In this document: piece after piece, positions 5,071-13,439 of the stretch
How the letters are laid out: each line of letters begins with the position of its first letter
Position numbering within the stretch: the first letter of the stretch is position 1
Assembly: GCA_963649395.1 (NCBI GenBank)
Contig: CAVJHW010000044.1
Location: forward strand, 1 to 17,432
DNA: 17,432 bases
Source: Scatomonas sp963649395
GTDB taxonomy: Bacteria > Bacillota > Clostridia > Lachnospirales > Lachnospiraceae
Reading direction: 5' to 3'
Position numbers and translations under genes: made by a program
The notes under the pieces: generated by a model
Seen by the model: the letters and a program-made list of their open reading frames with translations, nothing else
Told to the model about the DNA's origin: nothing
Database searches by the model: none

Positions 5071-7509
5071 ATGAAACACAAGCTCAAACAGGCCAAGCAG
5101 ACTGAGGTACTTCCTGTACGTCGCCCTACTACCCGCTATCGAGCCGATATTCACAAGGGGCTCACCACTGCCCAGGTGAAGGAGTATTGGGAGAACGGCT
5201 GGGATAACTGTTCGGTGGAGCCGCCGTCCAAGACTACCAAGGAAATCATCAAGGGGAATTTATTAACTTATTTCAACCTTATTTTTTTCTTAATATCCGT
5301 TCTTTTGATCATTGTCGGGTCTTTTCGGGATCTTACCTTTCTTCCCATTATCATTGCTAATACCCTGATCGGTATTGTCCAGGAGCTGAATGCCAAGAAG
5401 ACACTGGAAAAGCTGAATGTGCTGAACGCCCCCAAGGCTCGGGTGGTGCGAAATGGCAAGATCAAGAATATTCCGGCGGAGCATCTGGTACTGGATGATA
5501 TTGTCATTTTCGGTGCCGGTAACCAGATCTGCGCCGATGCCGTGGTGCTGGAAGGGAATGTATCGGTCAATGAATCCCTCCTGACGGGTGAATCCGATGA
5601 GATTACCAAGCAGCCGGGAGATCACTTGATGTCCGGCAGCTTTATTGTATCCGGCAGCTGCTATGCCCGCCTGGAGAAGGTAGGGGAGGATTCCTATATC
5701 TCCAAGCTGACTCTGGAGGCTAAGGCTGCCAAGGAGGGGGAGCAATCTGAGATGATCCGCTCCCTCAACCGTTTGGTTATGGTGGTGGGCATCCTGATCA
5801 TTCCCATCGGCCTCATCCTCTTCGGGCAGCAATTTATCTTTGCCAAGGCCTCTTTGAAGGATAGCGTGACCTCTATGGTGGCCGCTATCATCGGCATGAT
5901 CCCCGAGGGCATGTATCTGCTGGCCAGTATCACCTTGGCCGTCAGCGTAGTAAGGCTTTCGGCCAAGAAGGTTCTGGTTCATGATATGAAATGCATCGAG
6001 ACCCTGGCCAGGGTCAACGTTCTTTGCGTAGATAAGACCGGTACCATCACGGAAAATACCATGAAGGTGAACAGTATCCAGCCCCTTCCTGCCTACGATC
6101 CCCGCAAGATGGAGCCCCTGGAGGAGACCCTCAGTGATTTTGCCGCTGCCCAGGCTGCCGACAATATTACCATGCAGGCCCTCAAGGACTACTTCCGTAC
6201 TCCGGGCGGTCTTAGACCCCAGAGTATTACCGGCTTCTCCTCCGCCTATAAGTACTGCAGTGCCACCTTTTCCGGTATTTCCTATGTATTGGGTGCGCCG
6301 GAGTTCGTTCTGCGGGAGGATTATGAGAGATACCGGGACCTCATCGAACAGCACAGCAGCCGGGGCTATCGTGTCCTGGTTTATGGAAAATACAGTGGTC
6401 ATCCGGAAGGAAAAGCCTTGACAGGCAAGGTTCTTCCCCTCTGTTTGATTCTTCTGTCCAACCCCATCCGCAAGGATGCACCGGATACCTTCCGCTTCTT
6501 TGCCAAACAGGGGGTTGAGATCAAGGTGATTTCCGGGGATAATCCGGTAACGGTATCGGAGGTTGCCCGGCAAGCCGGAATCTCGGGGGCGGAACGCTAT
6601 GTGGACGCCAGCACCCTGCGGACCAAAGAGGATATTTCCAAGGCAATTCTGGAATATACGGTCTTCGGCCGGGTAACTCCCAACCAGAAAAGAATGTTTG
6701 TGAAGGCCTTGAAGGCAGCAGGCAAGACCGTTGCCATGACGGGAGACGGCGTCAACGATGTGCTGGCTCTCAAGGATGCCGATTGCTCTGTGGCTATGGC
6801 CTCCGGAAGTGACGCGGCTGCCCAGGCCTCCCAGCTGGTATTGCTGGATTCCAACTTCTCCTGCATGCCTGCCGTGGTAATGGAAGGCCGCCAGGTGGTG
6901 AACAATCTGGAACGCTCCGGCAGCCTCTTCCTGGTAAAGAATATATTTTCCCTGCTGATGTCCATGTTTTCCATTATATTCAGCATCAGCTACCCGCTGG
7001 AGCCCTCACAGATCTCCCTGATCAGTATGTTCACCATCGGGATTCCTGCCTTCTTCCTGTCGCAGATTCCCAATAAGAACCTGATCCGAGGGCATTTCAT
7101 CAGCAATATCTTGTTGAAGGCTCTGCCCGCCGGCATCACCGATGCCTTGATTGTAGGAGCCCTGGTCATCTTCGGGGAAACCTTCCATGTGAATTCCGTG
7201 GACATCTCTACCGCAGCCACCATGCTGCTGGCCATTGTAGGCTTCATGATTCTCTACCAGATCAGCAAGCCCATGGATGCCATTCGCTGGGTCATTTGGG
7301 GCGTCTCCCTCTTGGGACTGCTCCTCAGCTCTACCTTCCTGAAAGACCTATTTGCGATCTACAGCATGTCCACGCAGTGCATCATGCTCTTTGTGGTATT
7401 CTCCATCATCACAGAGCCCCTCTTCCGCTACCTTACCAAGCTGGTAGCAGCCTTGCGAGTCTTATATGCAAGGATCCGTGACAAGATTCAGAGGAGCAGA
7501 GAAGCGTAA
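5071..7509 (+). CDS. CtpE-like P-type cation-transporting ATPase (HAD-IC family)
   Basis: An 812-residue membrane pump with the full P-type motif set: LLTGES (171-175, actuator dephosphorylation loop), PEG (278-280) in membrane helix 4, the phosphorylation site DKTGTIT (Asp321), a nucleotide-binding domain with VLGAPEF, ISGDNP, and the hinge TGDGVND (557-563). Hydrophobic stretches near 65-105, 230-295 and 620-790 fit about ten helices. The N-terminus (GLTTAQVKEYWENG, then NTLIGIVQELNAKKTL) and the PEGMYLL helix resemble mycobacterial CtpE, linked to calcium. There is no Cys-rich metal-binding domain and no CPC motif, so a P1B heavy-metal pump is unlikely. Calcium is a guess and direction is unknown. 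Start ATG 5071 has GAGGG ten bases upstream. It follows a structured leader and stands alone as a transcription unit. Confidence 0.9.
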   Translation: MKHKLKQAKQTEVLPVRRPTTRYRADIHKGLTTAQVKEYWENGWDNCSVEPPSKTTKEIIKGNLLTYFNLIFFLISVLLIIVGSFRDLTFLPIIIANTLIGIVQELNAKKTLEKLNVLNAPKARVVRNGKIKNIPAEHLVLDDIVIFGAGNQICADAVVLEGNVSVNESLLTGESDEITKQPGDHLMSGSFIVSGSCYARLEKVGEDSYISKLTLEAKAAKEGEQSEMIRSLNRLVMVVGILIIPIGLILFGQQFIFAKASLKDSVTSMVAAIIGMIPEGMYLLASITLAVSVVRLSAKKVLVHDMKCIETLARVNVLCVDKTGTITENTMKVNSIQPLPAYDPRKMEPLEETLSDFAAAQAADNITMQALKDYFRTPGGLRPQSITGFSSAYKYCSATFSGISYVLGAPEFVLREDYERYRDLIEQHSSRGYRVLVYGKYSGHPEGKALTGKVLPLCLILLSNPIRKDAPDTFRFFAKQGVEIKVISGDNPVTVSEVARQAGISGAERYVDASTLRTKEDISKAILEYTVFGRVTPNQKRMFVKALKAAGKTVAMTGDGVNDVLALKDADCSVAMASGSDAAAQASQLVLLDSNFSCMPAVVMEGRQVVNNLERSGSLFLVKNIFSLLMSMFSIIFSISYPLEPSQISLISMFTIGIPAFFLSQIPNKNLIRGHFISNILLKALPAGITDALIVGALVIFGETFHVNSVDISTAATMLLAIVGFMILYQISKPMDAIRWVIWGVSLLGLLLSSTFLKDLFAIYSMSTQCIMLFVVFSIITEPLFRYLTKLVAALRVLYARIRDKIQRSREA

Positions 7510-7546
7510 AGAAATGGAGTCTTCCTAGGAAGACTCCATTTCTTTA
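7507..7546. terminator. Perfect 40-bp palindromic terminator, probably bidirectional
   Basis: Two 20-base arms are perfect inverted copies meeting at 7526/7527, beginning in the stop codon of the P-type ATPase (TAAAGAAATGGAGTCTTCC with its complement). The GC core is flanked by AAAGAAA on the left and TTTCTTT on the right, so an RNA from either strand ends its stem in a U-rich 3' arm. It ends the ATPase transcript from the left and can end the nuclease-like gene transcript from the right. Confidence 0.85.
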
Positions 7547-7553
7547 TGGGGAT

Positions 7554-7571
7554 GTGCGCCTGGCGGCGCAC
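7554..7571 (-). terminator. GC-rich hairpin after the nuclease-like gene
   Basis: GTGCGCC (7554-7560) and GGCGCAC (7565-7571) form a seven-base stem with a four-base loop, 27 bases past the stop at 7598. No U-run follows on either strand, so by itself it is a weak terminator; with the palindrome at 7507-7546 next to it, it may help stop or protect the minus-strand transcript. Confidence 0.4.
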
Positions 7572-7597
7572 TCCCACTCATCTGCTTTCCAAGGAAC

Positions 7598-9298
7598 TCA
7601 TTGTCCCATAACAACTTCTGCATGACTTCCACTGAACGCAACCCCATATTTTAGAATTTCTGTCACACCATTCTCACGAAGCTTTCTGTCATAGTGCATC
7701 TCTTCTATCTGATGCAATGCTGTTTTCGCCAAATTCCTTAATTGTTCCTCATCACATTTTTTGACTGCCTTTAATTCGATAAGAATTCCGGGCAAACCCG
7801 CTCTTGTGGGGGTCAGACACAGATCATATCTGCCATCACCGGATTCCTGATTGGAAGACTCCTTGTACTCTCCGTTTGTCATTGCCAAAAGCCCCAGGAG
7901 TAGTCCGTGATAGAAGCTTTCTTGGGCAGTATCATAATAGCTGACAGCTGTTTTCAGCAAAGTATTCAGTCGTTCTTTCAGCAATTGCGGATTACCGGAA
8001 TAAATTGCTTCTTGAACGCCAATGGCTGCGGCTTGTGGAATTATAGTGGCCAGCCTTTCCAGGATTTCGCTTTGATATACGATACGGATCTCACGGTTCG
8101 GCAGTGTCACCTCGCACATGGCACCGGCACCATAAGGCATACTTTTTCCCGAAACCTTCAAATAACCGGAGACCAGGAGGAAACTGTATATGGATGAGGG
8201 ATTCTTCTGAATCTGCGGATATATCACACTAGTGTCAATATAAGTCAGGAAAGATTCTCCCTGCAATAGCTTCTCAAGCTGACCATAAACGGAGGAATCC
8301 GCATACTTCATAACCTGGCCGATCACATCGTTGCTGCTGGTAGACAGCCAATAGGCCTGCGGTTCACACCCAGCACTAAAATAATTCACCACTGACCAGG
8401 GATTAAAAATCTCGGAAGAACCAAATCGATAACCGTCATACCATTCACAAAGCTCCTCCAACTTCTCCGACGCCCTGTAATATTTTGCCATCTCAGCTAC
8501 TTCATCCCGTGTAAAGCCAAAATACCCGCTATACTTTTTGTCCAGCACCGAATGAACTACCAGATTGTTGAGACCACTGAAAATGCTTTCTTTCGCTACA
8601 CGCAAAATTCCCGTCAGGAATCCAAAGGCAAGGTTTTTATTGTCTTTGAAACCACCGGAGAAAAAAATTCTCATAAAAGAAACCACCGGGTCATAAAATC
8701 CCTTCAGATAACCCTGCTGAATCGGCGTATCATACTCATCAATGATAATGACAGCCGCTTCTCTATAACAGTTCTGAAGCATTCGCGACAGTCCCCCCAG
8801 AGCAGAAATATAATCAGTGCCGTCCGCATCTCCGGCAACCATCCGCCTGTAAAATGCTTTTTCATACTCATTGCACTCCGGGCTGTCCAGAATCCCAGTA
8901 TGGCGCTGAAACTCTTCCCGAATCAGTCTTGTGATATGCTCATAGGTCTCCGCCCATGTGTCACGCTTTACATCTTTGAAGGTCAAGAAAATCACAGGAT
9001 ACCTTCCCTGATAATCCCGGTATTTCTGCCCACATGCCCAAATTTTTTTATTCTTAAAATAAATCGAGGTATCCTGCCCGGTTTTTTCGAAAAAAGTGCG
9101 AAGCATATCCATATTGAGAGTCTTTCCAAAACGGCGCGGTCTGGTAAACAGAGAAACCATAGGGCGCTCATCCAGGAAGTCTCGGATCATCAGCGTTTTA
9201 TCCACATAATAATATTCGCTGGATGCCAGTCGGTAATCCGAAATCCCTACCGGAAGCGGAAGCCGTGTCACATCCTCCCCCATCATATATTCTTCCAC
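7598..9298 (-). CDS. AAA-ATPase with C-terminal PD-(D/E)XK nuclease-like domain (AAA-ATPase_like / DUF1703 family)
   Basis: The 566-residue product starts with an AAA-ATPase_like domain: Walker A FTRPRRFGKT (51-60) and Walker B VIIIDEYDTP (183-192). The C-terminus is a DUF1703/PDDEXK_9-type domain with DGRYD (488-492), IELKA (507-511, the E-x-K pair 508/510) and a following Gln (530), so the nuclease core looks intact. This family is common in many copies in gut anaerobes and its job is not established; mobile-element or defence roles have been suggested but nothing here decides. I chose GTG at 9296-9298 because GGAGGTG lies at good spacing before it; the upstream ATG at 9319 has no ribosome site. 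It has its own promoter, terminators on both sides and visibly lower GC than neighbours, suggesting separate acquisition. Confidence 0.88.
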   Translation of the reverse strand: MEEYMMGEDVTRLPLPVGISDYRLASSEYYYVDKTLMIRDFLDERPMVSLFTRPRRFGKTLNMDMLRTFFEKTGQDTSIYFKNKKIWACGQKYRDYQGRYPVIFLTFKDVKRDTWAETYEHITRLIREEFQRHTGILDSPECNEYEKAFYRRMVAGDADGTDYISALGGLSRMLQNCYREAAVIIIDEYDTPIQQGYLKGFYDPVVSFMRIFFSGGFKDNKNLAFGFLTGILRVAKESIFSGLNNLVVHSVLDKKYSGYFGFTRDEVAEMAKYYRASEKLEELCEWYDGYRFGSSEIFNPWSVVNYFSAGCEPQAYWLSTSSNDVIGQVMKYADSSVYGQLEKLLQGESFLTYIDTSVIYPQIQKNPSSIYSFLLVSGYLKVSGKSMPYGAGAMCEVTLPNREIRIVYQSEILERLATIIPQAAAIGVQEAIYSGNPQLLKERLNTLLKTAVSYYDTAQESFYHGLLLGLLAMTNGEYKESSNQESGDGRYDLCLTPTRAGLPGILIELKAVKKCDEEQLRNLAKTALHQIEEMHYDRKLRENGVTEILKYGVAFSGSHAEVVMGQ

Positions 9299-9354
9299 GA
9301 AGACACCTCCCCAAACCATTCTTCAAGTTTCTGAATCTGTTCAGATATATCTTC

Positions 9355-9382
9355 ATTATACCTAAACGAAAAAAAATAACAA
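9355..9382 (-). promoter_or_regulatory. Putative promoter of the AAA-ATPase/nuclease-like gene
   Basis: On the minus strand TTGTTA (9382-9377), a 16-base spacer containing a run of eight Ts, and a perfect TATAAT (9360-9355). Transcription would start near 9348, about 50 bases before the GTG start. Confidence 0.65.
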
Positions 9383-9410
9383 GCAATATCAGCAGAAAAA
9401 GCATTCACCT

Positions 9411-9448
9411 AAAAGAGGCATGACAGTTTCTTCTGCCATGCCTCTTTT
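9411..9448 (-). terminator. Terminator of the decarboxylase operon
   Basis: AAAAGAGGCATG (9411-9422) and CATGCCTCTTTT (9437-9448) are perfect complements. Inner pairing of CAG with CTG adds more stem; the one odd pair is a G-U only in the minus-strand RNA. It lies 26 bases after the corrected stop of the OadA-like gene and ends in a short U-run, fitting the minus strand. Confidence 0.8.
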
Positions 9449-9474
9449 TCAAGCTTCTATTTGCTCATCTTTGC

Positions 9475-10876
9475 TTATACCGGATAAGCTCCGTCTTCTG
9501 TATCGGCCTGTTTGGCGTCTATCCCGGTTTTCTGCGCTTCTCTGTACTTGAAGAAGTCCATGGCNNNNNNNNNNGGTCAATACATCCTCATCCTGCTCCT
9601 TGTAGGGAGCGATCTCCTGCTCCAGACTGTCCAGCTCATTTTCCAGAAGATCCGCATATCTGCAGGTGATGGGCTTCTCATCTCCGATGACCTTCTTCTG
9701 CACCTGGGGATTGAAGGGCTTCACGGTAGCACCGTATTTGCCGCTTAAGACATCTCTGGTCTCCTTGGTAACCATCTTATAGCGCTCTCCCATCAGGACA
9801 TTAAATACCGCCTGGGTTCCCACAATCTGGGAGGAGGGAGTAACCAGAGGACATTCTCCCAGATCCTTGCGTACCCGGGGAACCTCTTCCAGCACCTCAT
9901 AATACTTATCCTCTGCGTGCTGCTCCTTGAGCTGGCTGGTCAGGTTGGACAGCATACCGCCGGGTACCTGATAGAGGAGGGTCTTGATATTGACTCCCAG
10001 GTTCTTGGGATTCAGCAGGCCATCCTCCAGGCATTGATCCTTGTAGGGACGGAAGTAGTCGGCAATCTCCGCCAGCAGCTTCTGGTCGTAGCCGGTGTCA
10101 TAGGGAGTTCCCTTGAAGGTCTCCACCATAACCTCCGTAGCAGGCTGGGAGGTTCCCAATGCAAAGGGGGAGATGGCACAGTCAATGACATCCACCCCTG
10201 CCTCTACGGCCTTGAGATAGGTCATGGAAGCTACGCCGGAGGTATAATGGGTATGGAGCTGGATAGGAAGGTGGGTAGCCTCCTTCAGCGCCGTGATCAG
10301 CTCAGTTGCCTGGTAGGGCAGGAGAAGCCCGGCCATATCCTTGATGCAGATGGAATCTGCCCCCATATCCTCGATCTGCTTGGCGATGCCGGTCCAATAT
10401 TCCAGGGTATAGGCATCTCCCAGGGTATAGGACAGAGCCACCTGGGCATGGGCCTTTTCCTTGTTGGCTGCCTTAACGGCAGTCTGCAGGTTCCGCAGGT
10501 CATTCATACAGTCGAAGATACGGATGATATCAATGCCATTGGCAGCTGATTTCTGTACGAAATATTCCACCACATCATCGGCATAGGGACGGTATCCCAG
10601 AATATTCTGTCCACGGAAAAGCATCTGTAGCTTGGTATTCTTGAAGCCCTCTCTCAGCTTCCGCAGGCGCACCCAGGGATCCTCATGCAGAAAACGTAAG
10701 GAAGCGTCGAAGGTAGCTCCTCCCCAGCATTCCACCGCATGATAGCCCACCTGATCCATCTTCTCAATGATGGGAAGCATCTCTTCGGTAGGCATACGGG
10801 TTGCGATCAGAGACTGGTGGGCATCCCGCAGCACTGTCTCCATTATTTTTACAGGTTTTTTCTCTGTTTCAGACAT
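9475..10876 (-). CDS. oadA: OadA/5S-type carboxyltransferase (oxaloacetate decarboxylase alpha or pyruvate carboxylase B-like), interrupted by an assembly gap
   Basis: A TIM-barrel carboxyltransferase that moves CO2 between oxaloacetate/pyruvate and biotin. Visible are RDAHQSLIATRM (Asp18 metal/catalytic region), the active-site lysine K179 in CIKDMAG, and the metal ligands H208 and H210 in LHTHYTSGVAS. There is no biotin domain; the separate carrier at 12110-12526 supplies it. Codons 1-434 end exactly at the ten Ns (9565-9574). Beyond them, the frame that makes sense reads AMDFFKYREAQKTGID and ends ADTEDGAYPV with TAA at 9475-9477, a typical family ending. Reading ten Ns literally shifts frame and gives a false C-terminus ending near 9449. 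About seven residues are probably missing (inferred from relatives). AAGGAGG lies upstream of the ATG. Last gene of the operon. Confidence 0.9.
9565..9574. other. Assembly gap of ten Ns inside the OadA-like gene
   Basis: Ten Ns interrupt a coding sequence that is sensible on both sides in frames that differ by the length of the gap. The run is probably a placeholder of fixed size rather than a measured distance. Confidence 0.95.
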
Positions 10877-10913
10877 TTCTTATCTTCCTCCTTGTATCGG
10901 TAAGAGTTTCTCT

Positions 10914-12071
10914 TCAGACACCAAAGATAGCCATGAAGGTACCGGCGGCAACGGCCGTACCAATTACTCCGGCTACATTGGGTCCCATGGCATGCATCAG
11001 CAGGAAATTCGTGGGATCCGCTTCCGCCCCCACCTTCTGGGAGACTCGAGCCGCCATAGGAACGGCGGAAACTCCCGCTGAACCGATCAATGGATTAATC
11101 TTACCGTGGGTCAGACGGCACATAAGCTTGCCCAGCAAAACACCTCCGGCGGTTCCGAAGATGAAGGCCACCAATCCCAGGGCAACGATCTTCAAAGTGG
11201 TAACATTCAGGAAGGCCTCCGCACTGGTGGTAGCTCCTACAGAGGTTCCCAGCAGGATAACTACAATATACATCAGAGCGTTGGATGCGGTCTCTGTCAG
11301 CTGCTTCACCACTCCACACTCCCGGAAGAGATTACCCAGCATCAGCATACCTACCAGGGGTGCTGTAGAGGGCAGGATCAGGCAAACCACCACCGTGATA
11401 ATGATGGGGAAGAGAATCTTCTCCAGCTTGGAAACCGGGCGGAGCTGCTGCATCTTGATCTTTCTCTCTTTTTCCGTAGTCAGAAGCTTCATCACAGGGG
11501 GCTGAATAATGGGCACCAATGACATATAGGAATATGCCGCCACGGCGATGGGTCCCATCAAGGCCGTCTGTCCCAGCTTGCCGCACAGGAAGATAGAGGT
11601 GGGGCCGTCCGCCCCTCCGATGATGGAGATAGCAGCGGCCTCCTTGCCATTAAATTGCAGCAGGATGGCCAGGAAATAGGCAACATAGATGCCCAGCTGG
11701 GCAGCTGCTCCCATCAAGAAGCTAATAGGGTTGGCAATCAGGGGACCAAAGTCCGTCATAGCTCCTACTCCCATGAAAATCAGGGAGGGCAGAATGCTCC
11801 ATTCATCCAGCTGGAAGAAATACTTCAGCAGTCCGGCTGCGTGCTCTACACCGGCCGCGTCGGTATAAGAGGATGCCATGATATCCGGATAGATATTCAC
11901 CAGCAGCATACCGAATGCGATAGGTACCAGGAGAAGAGGTTCAAAATCGTGCTTAATTGCCAGATATAGGAAGACAAAGGCCACCAAAATCATGATGTAA
12001 TTGCCCCAGGTAAGATTAAAAAAAGCAGTCTGATGAACCAGATTGGACAATGTATCTAAAATACTTGACAT
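10914..12071 (-). CDS. oadB: Sodium-translocating decarboxylase beta subunit (Na+ pump)
   Basis: A 385-residue, highly hydrophobic membrane protein of the OadB/GcdB/MmdB family. It decarboxylates carboxybiotin and couples this to outward Na+ movement. The conserved GGADGPTSIF segment (153-162) holds Asp155, matching the Na+-binding Asp203 of Klebsiella OadB. The C-terminal region with ADPTNFLLMHAMGPNVAGVIG matches the conserved last helices. The start ATG has GGAGG seven bases upstream. It lies 38 bases after the biotin carrier and 37 bases before the OadA-like gene, all on one strand, so it is co-transcribed with them. The family is certain; which decarboxylation it serves depends on the two carboxyltransferases encoded beside it. 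Confidence 0.95.
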   Translation of the reverse strand: MSSILDTLSNLVHQTAFFNLTWGNYIMILVAFVFLYLAIKHDFEPLLLVPIAFGMLLVNIYPDIMASSYTDAAGVEHAAGLLKYFFQLDEWSILPSLIFMGVGAMTDFGPLIANPISFLMGAAAQLGIYVAYFLAILLQFNGKEAAAISIIGGADGPTSIFLCGKLGQTALMGPIAVAAYSYMSLVPIIQPPVMKLLTTEKERKIKMQQLRPVSKLEKILFPIIITVVVCLILPSTAPLVGMLMLGNLFRECGVVKQLTETASNALMYIVVILLGTSVGATTSAEAFLNVTTLKIVALGLVAFIFGTAGGVLLGKLMCRLTHGKINPLIGSAGVSAVPMAARVSQKVGAEADPTNFLLMHAMGPNVAGVIGTAVAAGTFMAIFGV

Positions 12072-12109
12072 GTTATTACCTCCGGTCTAATGTTCTCATG
12101 CCTGTCTGT

Positions 12110-12526
12110 TTAGTTCATCGTGGCCAGTACATCGCCGGATTCTACTGCGGCACCTGCCGATACATCAATGCTTGCAATGGTGCCGTCCTGAGGTGCTACC
12201 ACAGGGATCTCCATCTTCATAGCCTCCAGGATTACTACGGGATCCCCGGCCTTGACAGCCTGGCCCACTGCTGCCTCTACCTTACAGATCTTGCCGGGAA
12301 CAGAGGCTGTGATCTCCACCCCACCGACAGATCCCGCCGGAGAAGCCGAGGCGGCCGGGGCAGGAGCAGGAGTTGCCACTGCTGCCGGAGCTGCGGGAGC
12401 CACTGGAGTCACCGGAGGAATGGGGGCGGATACAGCAGGAGCTGCTGTCGGAACCGGTGCTGCGGCACCCTCCTCCACTGTCACCTGATAGACATTGCCA
12501 TTTACTGTAATTGTATATGTTTTCAT
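12110..12526 (-). CDS. Biotin carrier protein of the decarboxylase complex (1.3S/gamma-type)
   Basis: A 138-residue protein with three parts: a short N-terminal beta segment (MKTYTITVNGNVYQVTV), an Ala/Pro-rich flexible linker (about 21-68), and a biotinyl domain with the biotinylation motif EAMKME, the target lysine being K104. It swings carboxybiotin between the carboxyltransferases and the membrane pump. AGGAGG lies nine bases before the ATG and overlaps the stop of the upstream OadG-like gene (TTAGGAGG), so the two are tightly linked. The linker DNA is low complexity and GC-rich. Length and layout match carriers such as GcdC/MmdC and the transcarboxylase 1.3S subunit. Confidence 0.95.
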   Translation of the reverse strand: MKTYTITVNGNVYQVTVEEGAAAPVPTAAPAVSAPIPPVTPVAPAAPAAVATPAPAPAASASPAGSVGGVEITASVPGKICKVEAAVGQAVKAGDPVVILEAMKMEIPVVAPQDGTIASIDVSAGAAVESGDVLATMN

Positions 12527-12539
12527 CGAAAGTATCCTC

Positions 12540-13424
12540 CTAAGCTCTCTTCCATCTTCTGGACGTATTTACTTTTTTGATCGAACGTACCACATAGCCC
12601 CCCTCTGAAAGGCTATCTGCTTCTGCAGCGGCAATCGCTGCTGCGATAACCGCCAGAATCTCTCCCTCATCTACCGTTCCATTTCCTCCGGTCCCCGCCA
12701 AAGCGGCTGCAGGGCTGCCAGACAGAGGGGAGACAGAACCAACTGCCGAAGAACCGGCTGCCGGAAGGGACCCGGCGCTTCCGCCTGCTGCAGCATTCAA
12801 AGCCGCCTGACCTGAAACCTGACCCGAAACCTGGGCTGTCTGCCCCGGGATTCTGTCTGCTTTGGAGCCTGGACCCGCTTGACCGGCACTCTTGCGAGCA
12901 TCCGGATTCACATATCTCATCAGGTAGATCACTCCGGACAGGAAAATCAGAACCACAAAAACAACCAAAAGACCAATGAGGGTATTCTTACCTGCCTGGG
13001 CCATCTTCACGGACAGGGGGTATTCCACATTGATGACAAAATTCTGGGGTGTGGCGCCTGTTGCATCAAAAGTCACTACAATCTCCGCATCGTAGTTCTT
13101 GAATTTGGCCTGGGTCTTACAGGTGACAGCGGAATCCGAAGTCTCCACTGTGGTGGTCTCAAGCTCTTCCAGGTCTCCCAGGGTTTCCTGATTGTCCCGG
13201 ATGGCATCCACCATTACCTCATAAAAACCTCCCTGCTCCCTGGCCGAATCGTACACTTCATCCTCCAGACCAAAAATACTGTCCAGAAATGCCTCTACAC
13301 TCTCCGCCAGCTGACTTTCTTCCTCCTCTGTCATATCCGCGGATACAGGAACTGCCAGCAGAAAGGTCAGGAGCAAGGACAGGACAAGCAGGATTCTGCT
13401 ATATCTTTTCTTCATCCTATTCAT
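12540..13424 (-). CDS. OadG-like membrane subunit with an exported N-terminal domain
   Basis: The 294-residue protein begins with a signal-peptide-like segment (RILLVLSLLLTFLLAVPVSA, about 9-28). An acidic extracytoplasmic region of about 115 residues follows (31-145; TEEEESQLAESVEAFL onward). Then come one strong membrane helix (about 147-170, NTLIGLLVVFVVLIFLSGVI) and a Gly/Ser/Ala-rich cytoplasmic tail with a QVSGQ repeat. The end, DEGEILAVIAAAIAAAEADS then GGYVVRSIKKV, is the OadG-type C-terminal signature. Classical OadG is only about 80 residues and helps assemble the complex; here that role is presumably kept with an added outer domain of unknown function. Start ATG has GAGGTGG six bases upstream. 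It lies 15 bases after the first carboxyltransferase gene. Confidence 0.82.
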   Translation of the reverse strand: MNRMKKRYSRILLVLSLLLTFLLAVPVSADMTEEEESQLAESVEAFLDSIFGLEDEVYDSAREQGGFYEVMVDAIRDNQETLGDLEELETTTVETSDSAVTCKTQAKFKNYDAEIVVTFDATGATPQNFVINVEYPLSVKMAQAGKNTLIGLLVVFVVLIFLSGVIYLMRYVNPDARKSAGQAGPGSKADRIPGQTAQVSGQVSGQAALNAAAGGSAGSLPAAGSSAVGSVSPLSGSPAAALAGTGGNGTVDEGEILAVIAAAIAAAEADSLSEGGYVVRSIKKVNTSRRWKRA

Positions 13425-13439
13425 TGATTGCCACCTCGC

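Noticed and set aside
5290..6573. Long minus-strand open frame opposite the P-type ATPase
   Set aside because: Shadow of a gene with a complete motif set; Gly/His/Gln-rich product with no fold signature.
12780..12850. Short direct repeats in the OadG-like gene as a CRISPR or mobile repeat
   Set aside because: They encode the QVSGQ repeat of a low-complexity linker and have no spacer structure.
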